Source: Thermoanaerobacter ethanolicus JW 200
Lineage (GTDB): Bacteria > Bacillota > Thermoanaerobacteria > Thermoanaerobacterales > Thermoanaerobacteraceae
DNA length: 64,000 nt
Direction of reading: 5' to 3'
Assembly (NCBI RefSeq): GCF_003722315.1
Contig: NZ_CP033580.1
Span: 681,001 to 745,000, forward strand
Positions 15,610-23,720 of this stretch are shown here, piece by piece. The first letter of the stretch is position 1, and every line of letters starts with the position of its first letter. A model generated the notes under the pieces. That model worked only from the letters and a program-made list of their open reading frames with translations, had not been told where the DNA came from and searched no databases. The position numbers and the translations under genes are program-made.

Positions 15610-17421
15610 ATGAAGAGGAAATATTTATATGTGATTGTTGCAGTATTAATCATTGGAATTGTCACTTTTTACTTTGTAAACAGGGCAAAATCATCACAAT
15701 CCCAGCAGCTTTCGTATGTTACAGTTACTCGCGGTAATATTTCTATGAAAGTCACTGGGACAGGAAACTTAAGTGGTGATGTAAGAGCAATTACGCTAAA
15801 AGGCAGTGGAACAGTAAAGAAAGTGCATTTTAAGGTAGGAGACACTGTAAAGAAAGGAGACCTATTATACGAAATTGAAGATGACGATTTAAACAATCAG
15901 CTGGAACAAGCAAAAATAAACCTTAACTTAGCTGAGCAGCAACTAAATCAAGACACACAGAACTACAATAGTAGCATTGCAAATTTAAACATAACTTCTC
16001 CTTCTGGCGGAATTATAGACAGTATACTTGTAAAAGAAGGACAGAATGTCACACCTGGGACACCTGTTGCAACCATTGCAGATTACTCCCATGTTACTGT
16101 AAAAGTTCCTTTCAATGGTGTTCAAATAAAGAATATAAAAGTTGGGCAAAAGGCGGATATTTTTTTATACGACTCATTTACAACTGTAACAGGTACTGTT
16201 GAATACGTTTCAGAGCAGCCGGTTCCTAATAATACAGTGCAATACTACTATGTAACAGTAGGGCTTGACAATCCGGGGGCATTAAGCGATGGAATGAGGG
16301 TACAAGTATCAATACACACAGATAACGGAATAGAAACAGCATTAGAAGATGGCACGTTAACTGCCAAAAACACAGTCAATGTCACAGCGCAAACATCAGG
16401 TACGGTAGATAAAATATATATTTCTCAAGGGCAAAGTGTAAAGAAAGGACAGCTTTTAATAAAACTTTCATCAGACAACATAAGCAATCTGCAGATGCAG
16501 ATAGAAAATGACAAATTAAAAGTTATGGAAGCACAAAACAACTACAATCAGATTTTACAGCAAATCAACGACTTAAAAATTTATTCTCCTATAGATGGGA
16601 AGATCATTAGCCAGAACATAAACGAAGGAGATATATTAGGTACTTCTGTAGCGAGCACTAACATAAGCAATACAAATAGCCAATCACAGCAATCGAGTTT
16701 TGTGCCCGTTTTAGATATAACGCAATTATCTACTTATGAGAGTCAACCAGAAACTGCGGTAATAGCAAACAACAACAAATACATCATTAACCTTTCAGTG
16801 GACGAAACAGACATAAAGCACATAAAAGTAGGGCAACAAGCACAAATTACAACAGATGACTTACCAGACAAAACATTTACAGGTACTGTTTCAGAAGTGT
16901 CACAACTTCCAACAATACAAAATGGAGTTTCTTCTTACAACGTAATTATTGAAGTCGATCCAAGCGAAGGATTAATGTTAGGTATGTCAATGAATGTTTC
17001 AATAACTGTTGCAGAAAAACAAGATGCTTTAATACTTCCAATACAAGCCGTTCAGACAAACGGAAATAGAAAATACGTAATACTCTATACAGACGATTTA
17101 AAAAATCAAAATATCAATAGCACTAACAATAGCACTAATAACGGGAACTTTTTCAGGAACAACATAAGATTTGTGGAAACAGGGATTTACAACGACAACT
17201 TTATAGAAATCGTGAGTGGCTTACAGGAGGGAGACAAAGTATTAATTCCAACCCTTAATTCTTCAACAAACGCAAATAACAGTAATCCAGGTGGTTTTGG
17301 CGGAATGGGTGGCTTTAGGCCAGAAGGCAATTTCAACAGGAATATGACTAATCAAGGTGGTAGTTACCCAGGCAGAAGCTTTAATGGGACAGGGCAAAAT
17401 AACACTTCCACAGGGAGGTAA
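15610..17421 (+). CDS. MacA-like efflux adaptor with two tandem HlyD modules
   Basis: A 603-residue membrane-anchored adaptor: helix at residues 5-23, then two HlyD/biotinyl-lipoyl modules. The first half has GTVKKVHFKVGDTVKKGDLL, the second GTVDKIYISQGQSVKKGQLL, each followed by a short coiled-coil hairpin and a return lipoyl strand (NITSPSGGIIDSILVKEGQ and KIYSPIDGKIISQNINEGD). A beta-barrel/membrane-proximal region follows (420-545), then an Asn/Gly-rich tail (545-603). Usual MacA adaptors have one module and 350-400 residues, so this is an internal duplication. It ends in TAA directly before the ATPase gene. Confidence 0.88.
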   Translation: MKRKYLYVIVAVLIIGIVTFYFVNRAKSSQSQQLSYVTVTRGNISMKVTGTGNLSGDVRAITLKGSGTVKKVHFKVGDTVKKGDLLYEIEDDDLNNQLEQAKINLNLAEQQLNQDTQNYNSSIANLNITSPSGGIIDSILVKEGQNVTPGTPVATIADYSHVTVKVPFNGVQIKNIKVGQKADIFLYDSFTTVTGTVEYVSEQPVPNNTVQYYYVTVGLDNPGALSDGMRVQVSIHTDNGIETALEDGTLTAKNTVNVTAQTSGTVDKIYISQGQSVKKGQLLIKLSSDNISNLQMQIENDKLKVMEAQNNYNQILQQINDLKIYSPIDGKIISQNINEGDILGTSVASTNISNTNSQSQQSSFVPVLDITQLSTYESQPETAVIANNNKYIINLSVDETDIKHIKVGQQAQITTDDLPDKTFTGTVSEVSQLPTIQNGVSSYNVIIEVDPSEGLMLGMSMNVSITVAEKQDALILPIQAVQTNGNRKYVILYTDDLKNQNINSTNNSTNNGNFFRNNIRFVETGIYNDNFIEIVSGLQEGDKVLIPTLNSSTNANNSNPGGFGGMGGFRPEGNFNRNMTNQGGSYPGRSFNGTGQNNTSTGR

Positions 17422-18117
17422 ATGATGGATAACATTTTAATAAAAATAAGGAATTTAACAAAGATTTACAAAATGGGGGAAAATGAAGTAAGAGCGTTAG
17501 ATGGTATAAACCTTGACATTGAAAAAGGAGAATTTGTATCAATTGTCGGTCAATCAGGTTCAGGTAAAACTACTTTAATGAATATAATAGGGTGCTTAGA
17601 TGTAAAAACTTCTGGAGAATACTTTTTAAATGGCATAGACACAAGCAAACTTTCTGACAATCAATTAGCAGATTTAAGATGTAGCGAAATAGGTTTTGTT
17701 TTTCAAAATTTCAATTTGCTTCAAAAAATGACGGCTTTAGAAAACGTGGAATTGCCTATGATATACAAAGGTGTGCCTACAAAAGAAAGACGGCAAAGAG
17801 CAGAGATGCTTTTAGAGATGGTAGGACTTAAGGAAAGGATGCACCATAGACCTAATGAATTATCAGGAGGTCAGCAGCAAAGAGTAGCAATAGCAAGGGC
17901 ACTAGCAAACAATCCCCATCTAATATTAGCAGATGAGCCGACGGGAAACTTAGACTCAAAAAGTGGTAGTGAGATAATGAAAATAATAAAAGAGTTAAAC
18001 GAGAGAGGGAATACAGTAGTACTCATAACTCATGACCCTAATATAGCTGCACAAGCCAAAAGAATAGTAAGAATAAAAGATGGGCGTATTTTAGAAAACG
18101 AGGTGGTAACACCGTGA
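17422..18117 (+). CDS. MacB/LolD-type ABC ATPase
   Basis: A 231-residue ATPase with Walker A GQSGSGKTTL, Q-loop FVFQNFNLL, signature ELSGGQQQRVAIARAL, Walker B LILADEPTGNLDS and the H-loop VLITHDP, the usual set of the MacB/LolD family. GGGAGG lies so close to the first ATG (17422) that the second (17425) may be the true start. Its stop overlaps the GTG start of the permease by 4 bases. With the neighbours it forms a tripartite-like exporter in a Gram-positive cell. Confidence 0.92.
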   Translation: MMDNILIKIRNLTKIYKMGENEVRALDGINLDIEKGEFVSIVGQSGSGKTTLMNIIGCLDVKTSGEYFLNGIDTSKLSDNQLADLRCSEIGFVFQNFNLLQKMTALENVELPMIYKGVPTKERRQRAEMLLEMVGLKERMHHRPNELSGGQQQRVAIARALANNPHLILADEPTGNLDSKSGSEIMKIIKELNERGNTVVLITHDPNIAAQAKRIVRIKDGRILENEVVTP

Positions 18118-19289
18118 GATATGTAGAAGCTTTGAAAATAGCTATACGCAGTATTTTAAGCAATAAAATGAGGTCTTTTCTCACCATGTTGGGGATTATA
18201 ATAGGTGTCACAGCTGTTATAGCCTTAGTAAGTATAGGCCAGGGCTCTACAAGAAGTATTACTTCTCAGATACAGAGTATGGGTTCAAACCTCATAATGG
18301 TAAACGTAATGGGGAGAGGGGGAGAAAGCTCTTTAACTTATGACCAAGCCATTGTTTTAAAAGACTCAAACTTTATAGCTGCTATCTCTCCGGTCATATC
18401 TACCAGTGTAACGGCTATGTACGGAAATAATTCAGTGGACAACACAACGGTAAATGGAGTAAATGGAGATTATCAATCAATACGCGATATACAAGTAGCA
18501 GCTGGCAGATTCATTTTGCCAATGGATGATGAAGGAAGGAACAGGGTAGCAGTTCTTGGCAGCAATGTAGCGAGAGAGCTTTTTGGCTTTACTGATCCTA
18601 TTGGCAAGACTATAAAATTAAATGGCCAAAACTTCACGGTAGTAGGTATTTTGTCACAAAAAGGTTCTTCAATTGCAGGTTCTGATGATGATTCAATATT
18701 TATACCCCTTAAAACAATGTTCTACTTTGCGAAAAATAGAGACATAAGACAAATATATATAGAAGCTACAAGCCCAGATACCGTGGAACTCGCTAAAAAC
18801 GAAATAAACAGCAAACTGCTAACTATATTTAAAGGCGATACAAATGCCTTTAGAATAATTGATCAATCACAAATTTTATCTACAGTAAATAGTGTTACTG
18901 CTACATTGAGCTTGCTCCTTGGAGGAATTGCAGGAATATCCCTTTTAGTCGGTGGAATAGGGATAATGAACATAATGCTTGTATCTGTTACTGAAAGGAC
19001 GAGAGAGATAGGGATAAGAAAAGCATTAGGAGCCAAAAAGAAAGATATATTACTTCAGTTTATAATTGAATCATTAACTTTAAGCGGATTAGGAGGAATA
19101 GTGGGAATTATAGTAGGATACGTATTGTCGATGGTACTAGGCTCAGCTATGAATATAAATGCTAAGCCTTCTCTCTCTACACTATTAATATCCTTTTCCT
19201 TCTCAGTAATTGTAGGATTGTTCTTTGGCGTATATCCTGCAAATAAAGCTGCCAATTTAAATCCAATTGAAGCTCTAAGGTACGAGTAA
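18114..19289 (+). CDS. MacB-type ABC permease (FtsX family)
   Basis: A 391-residue permease with one N-terminal helix (KMRSFLTMLGIIIGVTAVIALV), a large periplasmic MacB_PCD domain (about 45-265) and three C-terminal helices with the FtsX motif TERTREIGIRKALGAKKKDIL. It ends with YPANKAANLNPIEALRYE, the standard end of the family. The start is GTG 18114, overlapping the ATPase stop. Substrate unknown; peptides or drugs are usual for the family. Confidence 0.92.
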   Translation: MRYVEALKIAIRSILSNKMRSFLTMLGIIIGVTAVIALVSIGQGSTRSITSQIQSMGSNLIMVNVMGRGGESSLTYDQAIVLKDSNFIAAISPVISTSVTAMYGNNSVDNTTVNGVNGDYQSIRDIQVAAGRFILPMDDEGRNRVAVLGSNVARELFGFTDPIGKTIKLNGQNFTVVGILSQKGSSIAGSDDDSIFIPLKTMFYFAKNRDIRQIYIEATSPDTVELAKNEINSKLLTIFKGDTNAFRIIDQSQILSTVNSVTATLSLLLGGIAGISLLVGGIGIMNIMLVSVTERTREIGIRKALGAKKKDILLQFIIESLTLSGLGGIVGIIVGYVLSMVLGSAMNINAKPSLSTLLISFSFSVIVGLFFGVYPANKAANLNPIEALRYE

Positions 19290-19294
19290 AATAC

Positions 19295-19340
19295 AAAAAA
19301 GGACAAATTTCTTAGTTTTACTTAAGAGTTTGTCCTTTTT
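19295..19340 (+). terminator. Intrinsic terminator after the MacAB-like operon
   Basis: AAAAAAGGACAAA pairs with TTTGTCCTTTTT across a 21-base loop. Confidence 0.8.
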
Positions 19341-19406
19341 AATATTGCTTTTTTGTCGATAAAAGTTTACAATGTAGTTAATGATAAAATCGGGAGGAGA
19401 GAGTAA

Positions 19407-19814
19407 TTGAAGTGGACTGAATCTTTATCAGTTGGAAATGAACTCATTGACAGTCAACATAAAGAGTTAATAAAAAAAGTAAATGATGTTCTGGAAGCTT
19501 GCAATCAGAAAAAAGGAAAAGAAAAGATTGAAGAAGTGATGAAATTTTTAAAAGATTATACTATAGAACATTTTAGCGCTGAAGAAGACTTCATGAAAAA
19601 ATATCAATACCCTTCCTATGAAGAACACAAAAAAATTCATGAAGATTTCATTAAAAAAGTAGAGGAATTGGACGAAAAAATAAAAAAAGAAGGCATAAAC
19701 TTATCAATCATAATGCTTGTTAATAAAACGTTGGTGGATTGGCTTATAAATCACATAAGCAAAGAGGACAAAAAGGTAGGAGAACACATAAGAAAAGCAA
19801 AGGGGGATTTTTAA
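19407..19814 (+). CDS. Bacteriohemerythrin, first of tandem pair
   Basis: A 135-residue four-helix O2-binding protein. The di-iron ligands of the family are visible: NELIDSQHKELIKKVND (His), TIEHFSAEEDFMKKYQYPSYEEHKKIHEDF (His/Glu/His/His) and WLINHISKEDKK (His and Asp). The start is TTG 19407 with GGGAGGAG upstream. Functions proposed for the family are O2 scavenging, storage or delivery, which would suit an anaerobe. A paralog follows one base later. Confidence 0.93.
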   Translation: MKWTESLSVGNELIDSQHKELIKKVNDVLEACNQKKGKEKIEEVMKFLKDYTIEHFSAEEDFMKKYQYPSYEEHKKIHEDFIKKVEELDEKIKKEGINLSIIMLVNKTLVDWLINHISKEDKKVGEHIRKAKGDF

Positions 19815-19815
19815 A

Positions 19816-20214
19816 ATGAAATGGACAGAGTCTTTGTCTGTAGGAAATGATTATATTGATGAGCAGCACAAAGAGTGGATAAGGAGAATTAATGACCTTT
19901 TAGAGTCATACAATCAAAAAAGAGGCAAGGAAAAAGTTGAGGAAGCAATGGAATTTGTAAAAGAGTACACTGTAACGCATTTTAGCGCCGAACAAGAGCT
20001 GATGAAAAAGTATAAATATCCTGAGTATGAAATACATAAACAAATTCATGACAATTTTATTAAAGAAGTTAATGAACTGGATGAAAAAATAAAAAAAGAA
20101 GGTCCTACGCTCACTAATTTGATGACTGTTAATAGGACTTTAGTAGATTGGGTGCTAAATCACATAAGCAAAGTAGATAAAAAACTAGGAGAGTACATAA
20201 AAAGTCAAATGTAA
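19816..20214 (+). CDS. Bacteriohemerythrin, second of tandem pair
   Basis: A 132-residue paralog of the preceding gene, sharing the starts KWTESLSVGN and all iron ligands (DEQHKEWI, THFSAEQELMKKYKYP, EIHKQIHDNF, WVLNHISKVDKK). AAAGGGGGA inside the end of the first gene serves as ribosome binding site, and the genes are one base apart. A recent tandem duplication is the simplest explanation. Confidence 0.93.
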   Translation: MKWTESLSVGNDYIDEQHKEWIRRINDLLESYNQKRGKEKVEEAMEFVKEYTVTHFSAEQELMKKYKYPEYEIHKQIHDNFIKEVNELDEKIKKEGPTLTNLMTVNRTLVDWVLNHISKVDKKLGEYIKSQM

Positions 20215-20218
20215 TTAA

Positions 20219-20236
20219 GCCTGTAAATGCAGGCTA
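20219..20236 (+). terminator. Hairpin after hemerythrin genes
   Basis: AGCCTG-TAAATG-CAGGCT forms a 6-bp hairpin just after the stop. It lacks a T run here. A near copy with ATTTTTT lies beyond the structured element at 20501-20524, which suggests the element split or duplicated a terminator. Confidence 0.45.
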
Positions 20237-20258
20237 CAGACTGTAGACAAACTTTCGA

Positions 20259-20470
20259 AAATAGGATATTTTGCATAAGGAACGACTTGTGACAAAGCGG
20301 CAACAAAACTTAGCAAGACCGAGGGTGAAGGCAGGGCCGAAGCCAAGGATGGCGGAGGCGGGCACTAAGACAAGGATGTCGAATGTGCCCGGTACCCTGC
20401 CGGAGCCCGAAGGTCGAGTTTAGTTTTGTCGCTTTGGAACATCGGAGTGACGATGCAAAATATCCTATTT
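20259..20470. repeat. Structured GC-rich repeat element, copy 2 (candidate non-coding RNA)
   Basis: A 212-base relative of the element at 12105-12375. Its 18-base closing arms (AAATAGGATATTTTGCAT at 20259-20276 and the complement at 20453-20470) differ in sequence from those of copy 1 yet still pair perfectly. Further helices: CAAAGCG/CGCTTTG (20293-20299 with 20430-20436), GGCAGGG/CCCTGCC (20330-20336 with 20395-20401), GGGCAC/GTGCCC (20360-20365 with 20385-20390) and the hairpin GACA-AGGA-TGTC (20369-20380). The single-stranded AGGA loop is identical in both copies. It lacks the extra 13-bp hairpin of copy 1. Non-coding. Confidence 0.7.
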
Positions 20471-20500
20471 AAAAATTTTTGACTTTGTCAATAAGCTGGA

Positions 20501-20524
20501 GCCTGTAAATACAGGCTATTTTTT
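20501..20524 (+). terminator. Terminator-like hairpin beyond structured element
   Basis: GCCTGTA-AAT-ACAGGC followed by TATTTTTT. Probably the original terminator of the hemerythrin operon. Confidence 0.65.
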
Positions 20525-20581
20525 AATCATAGGTTATGTGGTAAAATATTTTTAAATCTAAAAATTTGAGGGGGTTTTATT

Positions 20582-21310
20582 GTGAGGCTTGTGAGAATAG
20601 ATAAAGCGTTGAATGAATATGGAATAATTGAAGGGGATAAAGTTATTGCATTTGGAAGTGAAGGCTTTTATTCTTACAACTTGGAGGAAGTAAAGCTTTT
20701 GCCTCCTTGCCTGCCTACAAAAGCTATATGTGTAGGGTTAAATTATAGGGATCATATAGAGGAAATGGGGGACAAAGAGCCGGAGGAACCGACATTATTC
20801 ATAAAACCTTCAACAGCAGTTATTGGCCCTGATGATTTTATAGTTATTCCTAAGATGTCAGAGAGGGTTGACTATGAGGGGGAATTGGCTGTTGTAATAG
20901 GCAAAAGAGCGAAAAATGTGTCTGAAAAAGATGCGTTAGATTATGTCCTTGGCTATACGATAGCTAACGATGTAACAGCAAGAGATTTGCAGGCAAAAGA
21001 TGGTCAATGGACAAGAGCGAAGTCTTTTGATACCTTTTTGCCCATAGGCCCTTGGATTGTGACAGACTTAGACCCATCTTCTTTGGACATAATTACATAT
21101 GTAAATGATGAAGTAAAGCAAAAAAGTAACACCAGACATCTCATATTTGGCGTTCCAAAACTTGTGAGTTTTATATCTCACATAATGACGCTAAACCCTA
21201 GCGATGTCATATTGACGGGAACACCCTCTGGCGTTGGCCCTTTAAAACCTGGAGACGTTGTAACTATTGAAATAGAGGGAATAGGTAAATTAACAAATAG
21301 AGTAAAATAA
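20582..21310 (+). CDS. Fumarylacetoacetate hydrolase family protein
   Basis: A 242-residue enzyme of the FAH superfamily (hydrolases, decarboxylases and isomerases acting on beta-keto acids). It has the metal-binding acidic residues in [12 protein letters not shown] and [15 protein letters not shown], and the C-terminal motif [18 protein letters not shown]. The N-terminal short barrel domain ends near [16 protein letters not shown]. The start is GTG 20582 with GAGGGGG upstream. The exact substrate cannot be read from the sequence; oxaloacetate decarboxylase or 2-hydroxyhepta-2,4-diene-1,7-dioate isomerase activity are both possible. Confidence 0.9.
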   Translation: MRLVRIDKALNEYGIIEGDKVIAFGSEGFYSYNLEEVKLLPPCLPTKAICVGLNYRDHIEEMGDKEPEEPTLFIKPSTAVIGPDDFIVIPKMSERVDYEGELAVVIGKRAKNVSEKDALDYVLGYTIANDVTARDLQAKDGQWTRAKSFDTFLPIGPWIVTDLDPSSLDIITYVNDEVKQKSNTRHLIFGVPKLVSFISHIMTLNPSDVILTGTPSGVGPLKPGDVVTIEIEGIGKLTNRVK

Positions 21311-21312
21311 AA

Positions 21313-22362
21313 TCAGACTACAAAATGAATGATAAAATATATAACTAAACCAATTAAAGATAGAGGAATTCCTACCAAAGCCCATTCACGGCTTTTTATA
21401 TTCAGCTTTCCTGCTGATATGATATTAGGTATGTTTCCTGGAATCAACATGCCGCCACTTATTAGAAGCCCCATCAATATTGCTTGGATTTGTTCTGTTG
21501 TCATAGCAGGGCTTATTTCGGCTGCTGTCAGTGTTGCGTTGTCAAGAACTGCTGAGGTCATGTTTATCCAGTATAAAAGTCGGCTATCAAGATGAATTAT
21601 ATAATTATCAATAATAGGTTTGAATCCTGCACCTAAAAGTTCCAATGCCAGAATAAAAACAAAAATTTTAAATGCTTGAATAAAGATAAATTGAAATCTT
21701 TCAATTTTTTTAATTTCTTCTGCTTCTTCCACATAATTTTCTTCTATAATGAGACTACTTTTCTCTAATTTATTAATATAAAGTAAACCCAAAAAGCCCA
21801 AAGCCAATACAGCTGGTATGATGTAAATGCCTAAGGTAGTAAAAAGGTAAAGGAAGCTTTCATTTAATTTTGAGGTTACTATTGTGGCTAAGGGCTCGCC
21901 AATTGGTGTTAGTGCAGCACCCATGCCTATTGAAAGAGAGGCAATGACAGTAATCACCACTTTGTCTTTGTGTTTTAAGGGCAACAAGTGAATTATTTCT
22001 ACTAATATTATTGAGGCTATTATGGCTGTAATTATACTGGCTGTCAAGCCAAGGATAATAATTACTAAAAATACAAATATTTTAAGCGGAATATGAGTTA
22101 CTACTGTTCCTATAAATTTTTTAAATTTATCTTTAAATATCTCAAATAAAAGTCCTGATAAAAATACGGCTGCTGTTATTAAATACAAAAGATGATTTTT
22201 AAATATGTGAGCTATCAGGTCATAAGAAAATACTCCTGATACAAATGCTGCAGCAACTCCCATTGCAAAAAGAAAATATTCGATGTTGTGTTCTATATGC
22301 CTATTTACAAGAGGCAAAATTAGGATCATTAATAATATTACTAAGAGTGCAACAATAACCAC
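21313..22362 (-). CDS. DUF1646 family cation transporter
   Basis: A 349-residue membrane protein with about ten helices, matching the DUF1646 'predicted cation transporter' family related to NhaD-like antiporters. Characteristic segments are SIGMGAALTPIGEPLATIVTSKL near residue 150 and NIISAGKLNIKSREWALVGIPL near the C-terminus; the TSAVLDNATLTAAEIS segment is typical of ion transporter superfamily re-entrant regions. A structured leader with a terminator precedes it, and genes of this family are known to lie behind the Na+-I riboswitch. Na+ export is therefore likely. Confidence 0.85.
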   Translation of the reverse strand: MVIVALLVILLMILILPLVNRHIEHNIEYFLFAMGVAAAFVSGVFSYDLIAHIFKNHLLYLITAAVFLSGLLFEIFKDKFKKFIGTVVTHIPLKIFVFLVIIILGLTASIITAIIASIILVEIIHLLPLKHKDKVVITVIASLSIGMGAALTPIGEPLATIVTSKLNESFLYLFTTLGIYIIPAVLALGFLGLLYINKLEKSSLIIEENYVEEAEEIKKIERFQFIFIQAFKIFVFILALELLGAGFKPIIDNYIIHLDSRLLYWINMTSAVLDNATLTAAEISPAMTTEQIQAILMGLLISGGMLIPGNIPNIISAGKLNIKSREWALVGIPLSLIGLVIYFIIHFVV

Positions 22363-22401
22363 AATCCATCCTCCTTTTACATTATTATTTGTATTATTTT
22401 G

Positions 22402-22447
22402 TAAAATAAAAGGTGGAAAAACTCACCTTTAAGATGAGCTTCCCACC
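22402..22447 (-). terminator. Leader terminator upstream of the DUF1646 gene
   Basis: On the minus strand GGTGGGAAGCTCATC pairs (with G-U pairs) with GGTGAGTTTTTCCACC around TTAAA, followed by TTTTATTTT. It lies about 40 bases before the gene and directly after the aptamer-like hairpins, so it is a leader terminator. Confidence 0.8.
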
Positions 22448-22495
22448 CAAGAAGCCGAAAGTTCTTGAACAAGTCATAAGACTTGCCAACCGTAA
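22436..22495 (-). ncRNA. Candidate Na+-I (DUF1646 motif) riboswitch
   Basis: On the minus strand the leader holds two adjacent hairpins, CAAGTC-TTAT-GACTTG and CAAGAA-CTTTCGGC-TTCTTG, followed by GGTGGGAAGC, which enters the terminator stem. The combination of compact hairpins, an overlapping terminator and a DUF1646 gene downstream is what is known for the DUF1646 motif, later shown to sense Na+. I did not verify the family consensus base by base, so the class assignment rests partly on gene context. Confidence 0.65.
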
Positions 22496-22517
22496 AAACT
22501 TTATTTACTTTATTAAA

Positions 22518-22547
22518 ATTATAACATACAGGTATTTATATAAGCAA
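22518..22547 (-). promoter_or_regulatory. Promoter for the DUF1646 leader
   Basis: On the minus strand TTGCTT (22547-22542), 18 bases, TATAAT (22523-22518). Transcription would begin just before the hairpin cluster. Confidence 0.6.
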
Positions 22548-22565
22548 CAGAGATGAAGATATAAA

Positions 22566-23561
22566 TTAATGGAGTACAGTGATTAAAAATATTCCGTATA
22601 ATACTCCTCCAAACATCAGCACAAAAGGATTAACTGACTTTCTAATATTTATCCACATTAAATTTAAAATAGCTGAAGTTAAAGCTAACATGGCACTTAA
22701 AAAAGCTATTCCTGTGATGTTCCATGGCGTAAACAGTATACCAATAGTAACTGGTATGGAAGACTGAAACACCATCGCCCCCGTTATATTTCCAAGTGCA
22801 AGAGTATCCTTTTTTTGTCCTACCCACACAATAGAATTGAGCTTTTCAGGCAGTTCTGTTGCAATAGGCGTTATGACAATTGAGAGTATTAAAGGTGAAA
22901 TTCCCATCATGTGAGACAAATCTTTTACATATCCTACAAACAAGTGAGCGCCAAAAATTATTCCTAAAAGAGATAGAATTAATTGACTGGTTATCCAGAG
23001 TAAATTAGTTTTTACTCCTAAAAACTTTGAAAAGTATAGAGTTCCTATATTTTCATCCAATTGCTGTTCATCTGAAAAAGTACGTTTTACATAAAAAGCG
23101 TATGCTAAAAGTACCAATATAATTGCAGATATTCTAATTTCGTTAACTTGATTAAAGACAGAAGCGAAAATTGCTATTGCGTATACTAAGATAAAATATG
23201 TCAAGTCTCTTTGAAACACTTTTTTATTTGCATTCATTTTCAACGTTCTTTTTCCAAAAAGGGAATAAATTATGATGGCAGCACCTGTTATCAAAAATCC
23301 TAAGGTAGAAAGCATAAAGGGAGCTCCTAAAATAGCACCTGTGGCTATTTGACTTGCCTCTCTTCCTCCATAAAAAAGTATAGCGATAATTGGTATAATT
23401 GTTTCAGGAAGTGCGGTGCCTACAGCAGCTAAAATACTTCCCACTACTCCCTGACTTAAGTTTAACTTTTTTCCAAACCATTCTACTGAGTTTGTAAATA
23501 AGATACAGGAAAGAAGTATAAAGGCGAGACTAAAAAGCAACATCACTATATCTTGTGTCAA
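22566..23561 (-). CDS. CaCA-superfamily sodium/calcium-type exchanger
   Basis: A 331-residue membrane protein with two inverted repeats. The repeat motifs VVGSILAAVGTALPETIIP (about residue 39) and LSIVITPIATELPEKLNSI (about residue 225) carry the paired glutamates that bind cation in CaCA exchangers. The start is TTG 23561 with AAAGGAG upstream. Lying next to the DUF1646 transporter gene, it suggests a small cation-homeostasis locus. The ion (Ca2+, Na+, or another) is not determinable. Confidence 0.85.
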   Translation of the reverse strand: MTQDIVMLLFSLAFILLSCILFTNSVEWFGKKLNLSQGVVGSILAAVGTALPETIIPIIAILFYGGREASQIATGAILGAPFMLSTLGFLITGAAIIIYSLFGKRTLKMNANKKVFQRDLTYFILVYAIAIFASVFNQVNEIRISAIILVLLAYAFYVKRTFSDEQQLDENIGTLYFSKFLGVKTNLLWITSQLILSLLGIIFGAHLFVGYVKDLSHMMGISPLILSIVITPIATELPEKLNSIVWVGQKKDTLALGNITGAMVFQSSIPVTIGILFTPWNITGIAFLSAMLALTSAILNLMWINIRKSVNPFVLMFGGVLYGIFLITVLH

Positions 23562-23720
23562 CTTCTACAACTCCTTTGTGGGTAGTGTTTTAGGTCATTT
23601 ACAGTAATGTATTGTACCACAAAACGAGAAAATAATTCAATAGTTTGAGTCTCTTCACCAAACATCAATAATGTGGTAACATTTATATTAGATGTCCTTT
23701 CGCTTAAAGGAGTGGACGAT

